64,000 nucleotides of DNA from Microcoleus asticus IPMA8 (GCF_013179805.1 NZ_SRRZ01000009.1:24794-88793), one strand, 5' to 3'; counted from the first letter of the stretch, positions 35,704 through 45,882 are shown. Notes: generated from the letters alone by a model not told the origin. Numbers and translations are program-made.

Positions 35704-37311
35704 TTAGTGTCCTGCCATACTCTTACCTATCTGAACAAAATCTGCATCTGCGATCGCACTTTCATAAGTAAAATTCCCGCCACTGATTACCAAAACCCGA
35801 TCGGACAATTTCAGCAGTTCATCTAAATCTTCGCTCACCAGCAACACAGCTACTCCTCGGTTGCGAGCCTCAATAATCTGACCGTGAATATACTCCACAG
35901 CAGCAAAATCTAGACCAAAGCAAGGATTCGCGGCAATTAGTAACTTAATATGTTCGGCGGAGAGTTCCCGCGCTAGCACTGTGCGCTGTACATTTCCCCC
36001 CGACAGATTGCCTACAGGGGTATCTGGCGAAGGCGTTTTAATTTTGAAAGTATTAATTAAGCTCTTAGCCGCCTGCCTAATTTCTTTCAGGATGAGTAAG
36101 ATACTTGCTTTAGCTTGAGGAGGGCGGTCAAACGTCCGCAGGGCTAAATTTTCTGCCACACTCATGTGTGGCACACAAGCATTATGAAGGGGTTCTTCTG
36201 GTAGTGCGAAGACCTGATGTTTAAACATCTCGGCTCGTGTTGCTGTATAAACTTCGCCATTGACCAGCACATCTCCACCTGTAGCAGAACGCTGACCTGC
36301 CAACACCTCCACCAGTTCCCGCTGACCGTTGCCAGAGATACCTGCAATCCCAACTATTTCGCCGCTGTGAACTGTGAGATTTACTCCTGTCAATACCTCC
36401 AGACCGTTGTCTTTATTGGCATGAAGGTCTTTAACTTCAAGGACAGGAATAGTCGTTGGGAGGGCTGTCTTTTCAACTTGTTTTGGCTCGCGCCTTTCAC
36501 CCATCATCATTTCAGACATATCCGAGACAGTCAGATCCTTTACCAAACCCTGACCTGCAAACTTTCCTTTACGCAGCACCGTGATGCTATCGCAAAACGC
36601 CATCACTTCCCGGAATTTGTGGCTGATAATTAACACGCTTAATCTTCCGGCAGTAACTTCTGCGCGCAGTAGACCTAAAACCTCATCGGCTTCCTGCGGA
36701 GTAAGCACCGAAGTGGGTTCGTCCAGAATCAAGATCCGACTCTGAAGATATATCTGTTTAAGAATTTCTAGCTTTTGTTTTTCCCCGGCAGCTAATTGAA
36801 AGATTGGGGTATCTAGAGGAACTCGGAAAGGAGCAGTTTTCATAAAAGCCTTTAACCGCTCGTACTCGGCTTTCCAGTTAATCAAATTGGGGCTATCAAA
36901 GCGGGACAAAACCAGATTTTCGGCTACAGTCATCGCAGGCACAGAGGTGAAGTGCTGGTAAACCATGCCAATGCCGTACTTATGAGCATCGCGAGGACTT
37001 GCGATCGCAGTTTCCTGCCCATCAATCAAGACTTTGCCTGAAGTAGGAGTATAGAAACCCATGACACATTTAACAAGGGTACTTTTGCCTGCTCCGTTCT
37101 CGCCCAGCAAAGCATGAAATGTCCCTGGTTTTAGCGTCATCGAGAAATTATCAAGTGCAGTCATCGTGCCAAACCGCTTAGTCATGTTAACCACCTCTAG
37201 TTCTGGTGGTTGCAGAAAGTTTTGAGTTGTGAAGTTTGAGTTTTGAGTGTCTAGATAATTTTGAGTATTTAGTGCTGAGTTTTTGGCTAGAGAGTCTTTC
37301 ACTTCTGTCAT
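35704..37311 (-). CDS. ABC transporter ATPase, double-domain nucleoside/BMP type
   Basis: ATP-binding subunit of an importer of the carbohydrate/nucleoside (CUT2-like) class. It has two fused ABC domains. The first (residues ~35-265) has Walker A GENGAGKSTLVKC, signature LAAGEKQKLEIL and Walker B RILILDEPTS. The second (~290-520) has a weak Walker A (GISGNGQREL) and signature NLSGGNVQRTVLARELS. This asymmetric pattern is typical of NupA/YufO-like proteins that pair with two different permeases and a BMP-family binding protein, all present upstream. The N-terminal ~35 residues are Asn/Thr-rich and poorly conserved. Confidence 0.93.
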   Translation of the reverse strand: MTEVKDSLAKNSALNTQNYLDTQNSNFTTQNFLQPPELEVVNMTKRFGTMTALDNFSMTLKPGTFHALLGENGAGKSTLVKCVMGFYTPTSGKVLIDGQETAIASPRDAHKYGIGMVYQHFTSVPAMTVAENLVLSRFDSPNLINWKAEYERLKAFMKTAPFRVPLDTPIFQLAAGEKQKLEILKQIYLQSRILILDEPTSVLTPQEADEVLGLLRAEVTAGRLSVLIISHKFREVMAFCDSITVLRKGKFAGQGLVKDLTVSDMSEMMMGERREPKQVEKTALPTTIPVLEVKDLHANKDNGLEVLTGVNLTVHSGEIVGIAGISGNGQRELVEVLAGQRSATGGDVLVNGEVYTATRAEMFKHQVFALPEEPLHNACVPHMSVAENLALRTFDRPPQAKASILLILKEIRQAAKSLINTFKIKTPSPDTPVGNLSGGNVQRTVLARELSAEHIKLLIAANPCFGLDFAAVEYIHGQIIEARNRGVAVLLVSEDLDELLKLSDRVLVISGGNFTYESAIADADFVQIGKSMAGH

Positions 37312-37426
37312 GTTTTTATCTCCTGTAAAGTTTTAAGTTTATCGGCTATTTATGAGATTTGATTCTTTAGTTAGATGGCGGGATTCATTTCAATGCTTGA
37401 ACTATTTACTTTTTATTTCCTCAAAA

Positions 37427-38110
37427 TTAAATACTTAAAGCTTTGATAAATGCTTCTGAATCAGCGACGGTTCCAAACACTCCTCCCTGCATCTGGATCA
37501 TCTTGAGTGCCGCCAAATGGTTGCCATAATCTGTTGCGCCTGTACAGTCAGATAAGAGCAAACATTCATAACCGCGATCGTTTGCATCTCGCATTGTGGT
37601 ATGGACGCAGACATCGGTTGTAATGCCAGCCAAGACAATATTTTGAATGCCTTTGCGTTTCAGTAAAAGATCTAGATCCGTAGCATAAAATGAACCTTTT
37701 CCAGGCTTATCAATCACCGCTTCTCCAGGCAAAGGCGCGAGTTCTGGAATGATTTCCCACCCGGCTTCACCTCGAACAAGAATTCTGCCACAGGGGCCGG
37801 GGTCGCCAATTCCGGCGTTAATTTGGCGCGATCGCCACTGCTTGTTTTCTGGTAAATCTGCTAAGTCGGGGCGGTGTCCTTCGCGGGTGTGCATGATATG
37901 GAAGTGCTTCGCCCGTGCGACTTCTAAGACTTGCTTGATTGGCTCAATAGGAGCGCGAGTCAGTGACAAGTCGTAGCCCATCTTATCAACATATCCACCA
38001 ATGCCGCAGAAATCAATTTGCATATCAATTATCAGCAGCACCGTATTTTCTGGGCGCAAATCGCCATTGTAAGGATAAGGATATGGTTCAGCTTCTACAA
38101 AACGTCCCAT
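37427..38110 (-). CDS. biuH: Biuret amidohydrolase-like cysteine hydrolase
   Basis: A 227-residue isochorismatase-superfamily enzyme. Its start ([17 protein letters not shown]) and the whole remainder match what I know of biuret amidohydrolase, the enzyme that splits biuret to allophanate and ammonia in cyanuric acid degradation. The catalytic triad is Asp in [12 protein letters not shown], Lys in [12 protein letters not shown] and Cys in [17 protein letters not shown]. Other family marks are [14 protein letters not shown] and [21 protein letters not shown]. It lies between the ATPase and permease genes of an importer, so the substrate or a precursor is probably taken up by that system. No allophanate or cyanuric acid hydrolase is in the window, so the exact substrate is inferred. 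Confidence 0.85.
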   Translation of the reverse strand: MGRFVEAEPYPYPYNGDLRPENTVLLIIDMQIDFCGIGGYVDKMGYDLSLTRAPIEPIKQVLEVARAKHFHIMHTREGHRPDLADLPENKQWRSRQINAGIGDPGPCGRILVRGEAGWEIIPELAPLPGEAVIDKPGKGSFYATDLDLLLKRKGIQNIVLAGITTDVCVHTTMRDANDRGYECLLLSDCTGATDYGNHLAALKMIQMQGGVFGTVADSEAFIKALSI

Positions 38111-38139
38111 GTTTATCTTCCTTGCGATAAATTCCTGTT

Positions 38140-39066
38140 TTACGTGTTAGTTCCTAAAGATCCAGGCGCGCCTGTCAAAGTTCGTTTCGGCGAACAAGTA
38201 ATAATCATGATCGCCAGCGTCAGGATGTAGGGCGAAGCATTAAATAAGTAGTAATAGGAATCCACCCCTACTGATTGCAAAGCGGGGCCGATCGCCTGCG
38301 CTCCCCCAAATAGCAACGAGGCGTATAAGCACTGAACTGGATTCCAACGGGCGAAAATTACCAGCGCTACTGCCATGAGTCCTTGACCGCTAGAGATGCG
38401 TTCTGTCCAACTACCGGGATAGTAAAGGGATAAATAAGCACCACCAATTCCAGCTAGAAAACTGCCCGCGATAATGCAGAGCATACGAACTTTATTAATG
38501 GAGATTCCCATTGCTTTTGCAGCATCGGGACTATCTCCAACTGCACGAATGAATAACCCCCAGCGAGTTGATTTAAAGAACCACTGCATTAGAGGGGCGA
38601 TCGCTACACCTAACAAAAATAGGGGACAAATTTGTAGCGCTGATTGCACCGGAGGCAGATGACTCCAAGCACCCAGAGGGAAACTAGGCAACTGGGGGGC
38701 ACTTGGTTGAATAAAAGGTTTGCCAAAAAAGAAAGCAATGCCGCTACCAAAAATAATCATGGCGATGCCTACGGCAATGTCATTTACTTTTGGTTGTACG
38801 CACAGCCAAGCGTGGATAAAACCTAGTACCATGCCAGCTAGACCAGCGGCTAAAACACCTAACCAAGGCGATCCAGTCTGATAAGAAATAGCATAGGCAC
38901 TCATCGCGCCCGTTAACAGTGTCCCTTCTAACCCCAAATTAATCTTGCCGCTTTTTTCCGTCAGGCATTCGCCCAAACTGACGAACAGAAACGGAGCGCT
39001 ACCCCGCAAAGTTCCTGCCAAGATACCTAAAGGTACTCCCCACCAACCTAATACTTCTGCTGCCAT
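38140..39066 (-). CDS. ABC transporter permease (NupC/YufQ type)
   Basis: A 308-residue inner-membrane permease of the branched-chain/ribose/nucleoside class with 8-10 hydrophobic segments. It starts with the family opening [31 protein letters not shown]. The motif [18 protein letters not shown] is the cytoplasmic EAA-like loop contacting the ATPase. It forms the heterodimeric channel with the permease encoded by the preceding gene (41 bp apart). Confidence 0.92.
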   Translation of the reverse strand: MAAEVLGWWGVPLGILAGTLRGSAPFLFVSLGECLTEKSGKINLGLEGTLLTGAMSAYAISYQTGSPWLGVLAAGLAGMVLGFIHAWLCVQPKVNDIAVGIAMIIFGSGIAFFFGKPFIQPSAPQLPSFPLGAWSHLPPVQSALQICPLFLLGVAIAPLMQWFFKSTRWGLFIRAVGDSPDAAKAMGISINKVRMLCIIAGSFLAGIGGAYLSLYYPGSWTERISSGQGLMAVALVIFARWNPVQCLYASLLFGGAQAIGPALQSVGVDSYYYLFNASPYILTLAIMIITCSPKRTLTGAPGSLGTNT

Positions 39067-39107
39067 TGTGGATTCCTCCGATTTGAGATTTTGGCTTAAC
39101 GTATTGC

Positions 39108-40217
39108 TTAGACAGCGGCTACTGATGGTTGCTCGCTAGAAGGTGGCTGCTGAGGGCTATCGGTTGACCGTTCTTTGAAAAATGGCAAACGTCCGTAGAG
39201 CGATTCGCTATACAGAACTACCAAAAATACCAACCCTTGGAACACTAAAACCGTTGCATCGGGCAGTCCATGTGCCCGTTGCAAGATGCCACCACTAGCA
39301 AGAATGCCACCAAGCAGAATTGCCACAATAGTTGCAGCAAGAGGGTTGTGTCGAGCAATGAATGCAACTAAGATACCGCTGTAGCCATAGTTAGCATTAA
39401 GTGATTCGTTAGCTCGACCATGCACGGCTGCGACTTCCACCATGCCTGCCAAACCTGCACAAGAGCCAGCTAAGAAACAGATTGCCATTGTCAACTTGCC
39501 GACAGGAAGTCCGGCAATTCGAGCAGCGCGGATGTTACCTCCTGCTGTTCTAGCTGCAAAGCCAAATGTAGTGCGCTGGATCAGGAAGTAGGCGATCGCA
39601 CAAGCAACCAACCCATAAATTAGACCGTAGTGAACGCGGGTTCCTGGAATATTTCCTAACATATTCACATCAGGAATCGGGTAACTAGAAATTTTATTGA
39701 CACTGCTGGGGTCACGCATTACGCCGCCGACTAAATGATTCAGCAGGGCGATCGCAATATAGTTCAACAACAAGCTGCTAATTGTCTCATTCACTGCCCG
39801 GTAATAGCGCAAAGCTCCCACTGCACCAATCCACACACCTCCACAGACAATTCCTGCCAGCGCCATTGCAATTTGGACTAACGTCGGCGGTGCAGAAGAT
39901 AAAGCCAGTCCAGTAGCTACAGCCCCCAGACCCCCAACTACTAAAGCGCCCTCGTTGCCGATAATCACCAACCCCAAACGGGCAGGCAAAGCCGTACACA
40001 GGGAACTCAACATCAAGGGTGCAGCCCTAATCAGGGTGTTTTGGAATGAATGCCAACTGCCAAACGCTGCTTTGTAGATTGAGGCATAGACAGCAAAGGG
40101 ATTAGATCCAGCCGCAGCACAAAAAATTCCAAACAATACCAATGAGAAGAGGATGGCGGCGATCGGGATACAAACCGCTTCCAAAGTTGTACGCCAGTTT
40201 TGACGGTTAATCATCAT
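39108..40217 (-). CDS. ABC transporter permease (NupB/YufP type)
   Basis: A 369-residue permease with about ten hydrophobic segments. Family marks include ALPARLGLVIIGNEGALVVGG, AVNETISSLLLNYIAIALLNHL and the ATPase-contact loop GGNIRAARIAGLPVGKL. It is longer than its partner because of an N-terminal extra helix and a polar C-tail of 25 residues. It follows the BMP binding protein gene after about 190 bp. Confidence 0.92.
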   Translation of the reverse strand: MMINRQNWRTTLEAVCIPIAAILFSLVLFGIFCAAAGSNPFAVYASIYKAAFGSWHSFQNTLIRAAPLMLSSLCTALPARLGLVIIGNEGALVVGGLGAVATGLALSSAPPTLVQIAMALAGIVCGGVWIGAVGALRYYRAVNETISSLLLNYIAIALLNHLVGGVMRDPSSVNKISSYPIPDVNMLGNIPGTRVHYGLIYGLVACAIAYFLIQRTTFGFAARTAGGNIRAARIAGLPVGKLTMAICFLAGSCAGLAGMVEVAAVHGRANESLNANYGYSGILVAFIARHNPLAATIVAILLGGILASGGILQRAHGLPDATVLVFQGLVFLVVLYSESLYGRLPFFKERSTDSPQQPPSSEQPSVAAV

Positions 40218-40409
40218 CAGAATAAAAGATGAATTACTAAGAAAATGATGAGTGTTGAATTAAAAACTTGCTTGTATAGCAGTTGCCGACGGGCGTGAAA
40301 TACTTTCTTAGCGAAAGGAAGGGGTATGTAGGGGCAAAGCTGCTCGCCCCTACTAAGCTAATCAGCGTTTAAGTTGTCCGCTATACAATTTTGAATGCAC
40401 ATCAGCTAA

Positions 40410-41591
40410 TTAACTCGTAACTTTGCCGATGACGCCGGATGCCAGCCAATTAATCTTTTCTAGTTCTGCGTCTTGCTGCTTGTAATCCTTACCTTCAGCA
40501 ATCACAACTTTCCCGGTATTATCTTTTATTTCCCCCTTATAAATGACCATACTGCCATCAAGAAACTTACTCTTAGCAGCATCAGCATCCTTTTTCGCTT
40601 CGGCCGTTACGGCGCTACCGTAGGGCGACAGCTTCAAAAAACCATCCTTCAAACCACCGCGTACTAAATGGGGAATGCCTCCGTTCATTAGCGTCTTGCC
40701 AGCATTAAGCATTTCAGCATACTTAGAATAGACATTCGTCCAGTCCCACTCGGCACCTGTTAAATATCCTTTGGACGCAAGTTGGGCTTGACTCGCATGG
40801 TAGCCAGTACAGAAAATGCCTCGTTTCTCAGCCGTTTCCATCACTACTTTGGGGCTATCTACGTGACAGGTAATTACATCAACACCCTGGTCAGCCATAC
40901 TATTAGCAGCATCAGCTTCTTTAACAGGCAAAGACCAATCTCCTGTAAAAATCACCTGAGTTGTAACTTCTGGCTTAATGCTACGTGCCCCTAAGGTAAA
41001 GCTATTGATATTGCGTAATACTTGCGGTATAGGTTTAGCAGCAATAAATCCTAATTTTCCGGTTTTGGAAGCGTGGGCAGCAACAATGCCTGCTACGTAC
41101 TCACCCTCATCAATGTAGCCAAAATAGCTGCCAACGTTATTTGGATGCTTACCTTCCTGATAAAGTCCACCGCAGTGGAAGAATTGTACTTCCGGGTAAT
41201 CCTTTGCCAGTTTCAGAATATGCGGGTCAAAGTACCCGAAGGACGTAGGGAACAGAACCGTTGCCCCATCCTGTTCAATCATGTTCCTCATGGTTTCTTG
41301 TACCGCCGTAGTTTCAGGAACATTTGCTTCCTCTACTGTTTTTACCCAGGCTAATTTTGAAACCCCAGCGTTCCCTTCTGCTTGGGCTTGATTGTAGCCA
41401 TAGTCATCTTTGGGACCAACATAAATAAATCCCATCACAATTGGCTTATCTTTGCCAGCCGAGTTTGCTTGAACCTCTTTAGCAGGACTACATCCAGTCC
41501 AAAGGCGCGATGTGACTGCAAACGCTGTAGTAGATAAAATCCCACGAATTACTTGACGCCGAGGTATAAACAATGACTTTTTGGTACTCAT
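40410..41591 (-). CDS. BMP-family substrate-binding lipoprotein
   Basis: Extracytoplasmic binding protein of the importer. It begins with a signal that has a twin-arginine pair (PRRQVIRGIL) and a lipobox LWTGC near residue 33, so it is probably a membrane-anchored lipoprotein, possibly exported folded by Tat. The mature part is the Bmp/Med/PnrA fold (GFIYVGPKDDYGYNQAQAEG, FFHCGGLYQEGKHPNNVGSYFGYIDEGEYVAGIVA, VDVITCHVDSPKVV). In this family the known ligands are nucleosides and related purines. Here the linkage to amidohydrolases suggests a small nitrogen compound. First gene of the seven-gene minus-strand cluster. Confidence 0.93.
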   Translation of the reverse strand: MSTKKSLFIPRRQVIRGILSTTAFAVTSRLWTGCSPAKEVQANSAGKDKPIVMGFIYVGPKDDYGYNQAQAEGNAGVSKLAWVKTVEEANVPETTAVQETMRNMIEQDGATVLFPTSFGYFDPHILKLAKDYPEVQFFHCGGLYQEGKHPNNVGSYFGYIDEGEYVAGIVAAHASKTGKLGFIAAKPIPQVLRNINSFTLGARSIKPEVTTQVIFTGDWSLPVKEADAANSMADQGVDVITCHVDSPKVVMETAEKRGIFCTGYHASQAQLASKGYLTGAEWDWTNVYSKYAEMLNAGKTLMNGGIPHLVRGGLKDGFLKLSPYGSAVTAEAKKDADAAKSKFLDGSMVIYKGEIKDNTGKVVIAEGKDYKQQDAELEKINWLASGVIGKVTS

Positions 41592-42429
41592 TCTCTATGT
41601 TCTCACTAAAAGTCTTTAAGAGGAATTCATAGCTAAGCTTTAACGCTTATACTTGCTGGAAATTGCTAGATATTCACGCTAAATTTGTCAGCTTTTAGTC
41701 TATATATTCAACAATGAGATCGAATGCGTTAATAACTATTTACATTCAAATCACATCTTGAATTTAATGTAGAAGATTCATGGTGAACCAAAACTAATTC
41801 TAATAAAAAATTAGTTTTTGCTGGAAATGTTGTTTTAGGAAAGTCTAATTTCCCAAAAATTAATGATGTTTATCATATCCCAATTACTTTTAGTGGCAAG
41901 TTTTTTTATAAAAACTTAATAATATTAGCCAAATTGTCTCCCAAAAAGTTCGCTAAAAACAAAATTTAACAATAATGTTCACCACAAACAAAAAATAATT
42001 TTTGAGTTCGGACACGCAACTAGCTTTTTAGTCTTGGACGCAACTTAAAAATAAGTCGAGGCTGAATCAAAAACAATAGAAATCGATATTATAAAATCAG
42101 AAAAACTGTCCTTGATTTCTAATAACAGTCAATAAGAGGTATTTTACAGCGTATTCCAGCTTTATGAAGTACACCGCGCTCTCACGGGGTTACTTTACAG
42201 TTCTGGCATCCTTACTGATTCTGTTCCATAAACCCGGTTTCTCGCGATCTACATCTACATGGAATATGCTGTATTTCTATGGGAGTTCTTTTGGGGTGGC
42301 TTTCTAGCCCGCCCCAAAGGTAAAAACTAAATGCAGTACAGCTTAGTTAGGACTTCAGTCCGAGCAAGTTTTATGAGGACTGAAGTGCTCACTACCAACT
42401 TTATAACGGTTATTATACCGGAGATAAAA
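41592..42429. other. Long non-coding stretch upstream of the importer cluster
   Basis: 840 bp without a recognisable gene. The AT-rich part next to the BMP gene (41600-42100) holds an inverted repeat AAAACTAAT ... ATTAGTTTT (41791-41819) and must contain the cluster's promoter. No NtcA-type GTA-N8-TAC and no riboswitch known to me was found by eye. The far end (42225-42410) holds dispersed hairpin motifs (ACCCGGTTTCTC, GGACTTCAGTCC). Confidence 0.6.
42290..42318 (-). terminator. Hairpin downstream of the gene at 42430-43020
   Basis: TTTGGGGTGG / CCGCCCCAAA stem with a short loop, about 110 bp behind the stop of the minus-strand membrane protein gene. It could be its terminator or a REP-like hairpin. 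Confidence 0.45.
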
Positions 42430-43020
42430 TTACAGATTGCCTTTAAGCCCGATCGCCGTAACAATAGTCCACGCATCCACCAACAGCAGCAGCAGCGTAC
42501 ATAAAAGTAAAATAAGATACATCCAAGGCTGAGACAAAGGGCGGACATCTCTAGTATCAATACCTGTTTTTGCTTCCACCAAACCGACTAATTTACCAAA
42601 CCCAGCCACTCGCATTGGCAACAAATAACCTTCACCCGAATGACTCAAAAAATAGTAAACTAAACCTCCTTGACCGGTCGATCGAGGTTTGAGAGCTTTT
42701 ACCTCAGTCCAAGGTAGCGACCAACCCTTGCGAAAAAAACGCGGAAACCACTTGGGATATGTGACTTCAATCCCTTCTTCGCTGACAATTACCCTTTCAC
42801 TGAGCGCGCCGTACAGGCCCACAGCGCCGACAACAATTGCCGCCCAAAGTGCTGCCGGCGGAACGGGTGCTTTCGTTACTTCCGACAAAAACGGCAATGG
42901 AATTGTCAGGGCAGTGTACAAGCTCAACAGCGTGATTCTAATCAGGGGAGAAAGCCGGAATATCGCCGGCTCAAATACTGGGGCAGAGGATGGGGAAGAG
43001 GCGATCGGTTGTGCTGACAT
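42430..43020 (-). CDS. Conserved hypothetical membrane protein
   Basis: A 196-residue protein. Two hydrophobic segments lie in the N-terminal half (IRITLLSLYTALTIPLPFL and LWAAIVVGAVGLYGALS). A central beta-rich part follows (VIVSEEGIEVTYPKWFPRFFRKGWSLPWTEVKALKPR) that resembles a bacterial PH-like domain, and there is a final helix (YLILLLCTLLLLLVDAW). No enzyme motif is visible. The middle suggests a membrane-anchored sensing or scaffold role, but I cannot name the family. Confidence 0.75.
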   Translation of the reverse strand: MSAQPIASSPSSAPVFEPAIFRLSPLIRITLLSLYTALTIPLPFLSEVTKAPVPPAALWAAIVVGAVGLYGALSERVIVSEEGIEVTYPKWFPRFFRKGWSLPWTEVKALKPRSTGQGGLVYYFLSHSGEGYLLPMRVAGFGKLVGLVEAKTGIDTRDVRPLSQPWMYLILLLCTLLLLLVDAWTIVTAIGLKGNL

Positions 43021-43257
43021 GGCTGAAATTCGAGAAGCTGTTTAATGATATTTTTGCACAGCTTTCGGACCCGCCAACAAAACTCAGGGAAATACGAAAA
43101 ACCGGATAATATTTGCAGTCGCGAGTTTCGATCTAAAATTCATTTCAGAAACTTTGATTCTTAAGTGTTGAGTTTTTACCACTTTGCTGAAGTTGGAATT
43201 TTGAGCGCGGAGTTATCAATTTACTGACAATTTATAACTCAAAACTCACAACTCCGA

Positions 43258-43647
43258 TTAATCGACGGCGGTTAGCGCCGGTACAGTCAAAGGTTCTGAG
43301 ATTTCTCGGGATTTGGGGCGACCGGCCATTGCTGTTCGATCGCCCTGAACTGCCTCTGGGGATCTGCTAGAATTGACGTTTGAATAGGGGCCTTCGTTAA
43401 TCTGCAAGCGATCGCAAGGAATTTTATCCGACAAAATTGCACTGGCCATCATCCCGGTGTGAATTTCCAATGCTGCGGCCGGCATCGCTTCAAACACTAA
43501 GCGCTGTCCGGGAAACACCACTCGTTCAAAGTACCAGTTAGGAATGTTGGCGATGCGAGCAATCTGAATCTGACTGGTGGCGTTGACGTAGCAGCACAGA
43601 ATCTTGCTGTCGGTGTCTGAGGGTAGGGGGTCAAGAATTTGAGCCAT
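43258..43647 (-). CDS. DUF1830 protein
   Basis: A 129-residue conserved cyanobacterial protein. The family core is at residues 15-90: ILCCYVNATSQIQIARIANIPNWYFERVVFPGQRLVFEA, with LEIHTG and DRLQI after it. The last 35 residues are Ser/Pro/Arg-rich and not conserved. No signal peptide or membrane segment. Function unknown. Confidence 0.88.
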   Translation of the reverse strand: MAQILDPLPSDTDSKILCCYVNATSQIQIARIANIPNWYFERVVFPGQRLVFEAMPAAALEIHTGMMASAILSDKIPCDRLQINEGPYSNVNSSRSPEAVQGDRTAMAGRPKSREISEPLTVPALTAVD

Positions 43648-44014
43648 AACTGCTGAGGGAGCCTTGCCTAAAAGTTTTAGTTATCTTCTCAGGCTAACAC
43701 TAGGCGATCCCAGCCAACTGTAAAGCCGACTACCAACTCCCTAACACATTAGAGACAGATCGAACTTTAATTTATAATTTACTTGTATAAATATTGTTTT
43801 TTTGACCCCCAGGTTGGATATTCGGTCAATATACGCTGTATTTGCTTAAAAATGAGCTTTTTTTTGCTGCTGTCGCCGATCGACACCAACACGCTGGGCC
43901 TTGAGCCGAATAGAAAAATTTAAGAATATTTAATATCAAATTGCGAAAATTAGACAGATTGTAAAGTTATATTAAAAGAATATTAACATAGTAGAAAAAG
44001 TTCCTGTTTAGGAT
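43648..44014. other. Intergenic region between divergent genes
   Basis: About 370 AT-rich bases that hold the promoters of the DUF1830 gene and of the radical SAM gene. No conserved element was recognised. Confidence 0.5.
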
Positions 44015-45604
44015 ATGGCAATTATGGAAAGCCGAGAAAACCGAGTCCTGTACGTTCGCCTCCCTTGCAATCCGATTTTTCCGATCGGAGTTGTGTATCT
44101 TTCGGATCACGTACACAAGCTGTTTCCCGATGTCGAACAGCGCATTTTTGATTTAGGTGCGGTGCCCCCCCTGGATTTCGCTAAAGCTTTGGATGCCAGC
44201 ATAGACGAGTTTAAGCCGACGCTGCTAGTTTTCTCTTGGCGGGACATTCAAATTTATGCGCCCGTGGGCGGCAGGGGCGGCAATCCGCTGCAAAATGCCT
44301 TCGAGTTTTACTATGCCAAAAATCTGCTGATCAAGTTCCGGGGAGCACTCGGAGGACTGCGTTTAGCCGCGTCTTACTACACCGAACTCTGGCGCAATTT
44401 GGGACTGATTAAGCGCGGATTGAAGCGGGCCCGGAAATACCGCCCCGAAGCTCGTGCAGTGGTCGGGGGCGGTGCTGTGAGCGTGTTTTACGAACAGTTG
44501 GGACGCAGTTTGCCGGCGGGAACTGTGGTTTCGGTGGGGGAAGGCGAAGCTTTGCTGGAGAAGTTGATTAAGGGCGAAGATTTGGCCGAGGAAAGGTGTT
44601 ATGTGGTGGGAGAAACCGTGCCGCGCGCGAAGCTAATTCACGAAAAGCCAGCCAACATCGAGAAAACAGCCTGCAATTATAACTACATCGAAACGATTTG
44701 GCCGGAATTTTCCTATTATCTACAGGATATGGACTTCTACGTGGGAGTCCAAACCAAGCGCGGCTGTCCTCACAATTGCTGTTACTGCATTTATACGGTG
44801 ATTGAAGGCAAGCAAGTGCGGATCAATCCGGCGGATGAGGTGGTGGCGGAGATTCGGCAATTGTACGATCGAGGTATCCGCAATTTCTGGTTTACCGACG
44901 CTCAATTTATCCCAGCACGCAAATTCATCGACGATGCAGTTGAATTATTGCAAAAAATTATCGCTGCCGGCATGGATGACATACACTGGGCCGCTTATAT
45001 CCGTGCGGACAATCTCACACCCGAATTGTGCGATTTGATGGTAAAAACGGGGATGAATTACTTTGAAATCGGCATCACCAGCGGTTCCCAGGAACTGGTT
45101 CGCAAAATGCGAATGGGCTACAACTTGCGAGTAGTTTTGGAAAATTGTCGCGATTTAAAAGCAGCAGGTTACAACGATGTGGTTTCCGTAAATTACTCAT
45201 TTAACGTCATTGACGAAACCTTTGAAACTATCCGGCAAACTATTGCTTATCACCGAGAATTAGAGCGAATTTTTGGCGCCGATAAAGTAGAACCAGCGAT
45301 TTTCTTTATCGGGTTGCAGCCGCACACAATTTTGGAAGAATACGCCTTTAAAAAGGATATTCTGCAACCGGGGTACGATCCCATGAGTTTGATGCCTTGG
45401 ACAGCGCGCAAGTTGCTGTGGAATCCCGAGCCTTTGGGTTCGTTTTTCGGGCAAATTTGTTTAGAAGCTTGGCAGCGCAATTCCAATGATTTCGGCCGCG
45501 AAGTGATGGCTATTTTGGAGGAAAAACTCGGCTGTGCGGATTTGGAAGAGGCATTAACCGCGCCTGTGGAAATCAAAGACAAACAGTTGGCAGCAGTTAA
45601 TTAA
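44015..45604 (+). CDS. B12-binding-like radical SAM protein
   Basis: A 529-residue protein with an N-terminal Rossmann-type region like the cobalamin-binding domain of class B radical SAM enzymes (VLYVRLPCNPIFPIGVVYLSDHV; VVGGGAVSVFYEQLG ... VSVGEGEALLEKLI). The radical SAM core has the cluster motif KRGCPHNCCYCIY (CxxxCxxC). The later blocks IRNFWFTDAQFIPARKFI, NYFEIGITSGSQELVRKMRMGY and VSVNYSFNVIDETFETIR are the usual SAM-binding and strand motifs. The protein looks like a group conserved in cyanobacteria and named for photosystem II high-light acclimation; the substrate is unknown. The ATG at 44015 is followed by an alternative Met three codons later. Confidence 0.88.
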   Translation: MAIMESRENRVLYVRLPCNPIFPIGVVYLSDHVHKLFPDVEQRIFDLGAVPPLDFAKALDASIDEFKPTLLVFSWRDIQIYAPVGGRGGNPLQNAFEFYYAKNLLIKFRGALGGLRLAASYYTELWRNLGLIKRGLKRARKYRPEARAVVGGGAVSVFYEQLGRSLPAGTVVSVGEGEALLEKLIKGEDLAEERCYVVGETVPRAKLIHEKPANIEKTACNYNYIETIWPEFSYYLQDMDFYVGVQTKRGCPHNCCYCIYTVIEGKQVRINPADEVVAEIRQLYDRGIRNFWFTDAQFIPARKFIDDAVELLQKIIAAGMDDIHWAAYIRADNLTPELCDLMVKTGMNYFEIGITSGSQELVRKMRMGYNLRVVLENCRDLKAAGYNDVVSVNYSFNVIDETFETIRQTIAYHRELERIFGADKVEPAIFFIGLQPHTILEEYAFKKDILQPGYDPMSLMPWTARKLLWNPEPLGSFFGQICLEAWQRNSNDFGREVMAILEEKLGCADLEEALTAPVEIKDKQLAAVN

Positions 45605-45738
45605 TTACCAAGTTCGCAGTCAGGACGACGGTTATTTTAAAAATGGGAAATGGAGAAAAAATGTATCTTCTGTTTCCCTTTTTTTTATTCACTAAATAGC
45701 TAAGCGCAAATCAACATTACCGTGTAACTGAGTCAATC

Positions 45739-45882
45739 GATTTTAGATTTTAGATTTTAGATTTTAGATTAAAGAATTGAAGCATTGACCCCACGCATAA
45801 ATTCGGGGGATCCTTTATCAGATACAGGTTTTTTATTTCTGGACGCATGAATCCCGGGGCTTGTATCCTAGATGCTTTCGGT
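45739..45882. repeat. Second copy of the compound TTTTAGATT-hairpin repeat
   Basis: TTTTAGATT units (45739-45770) followed by an element from GAAGCATT (45779) to GCTTTCGGT (45882). It matches the element at 25014-25119 over its full length with scattered differences and has the same orientation and order of parts. Confidence 0.85.
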
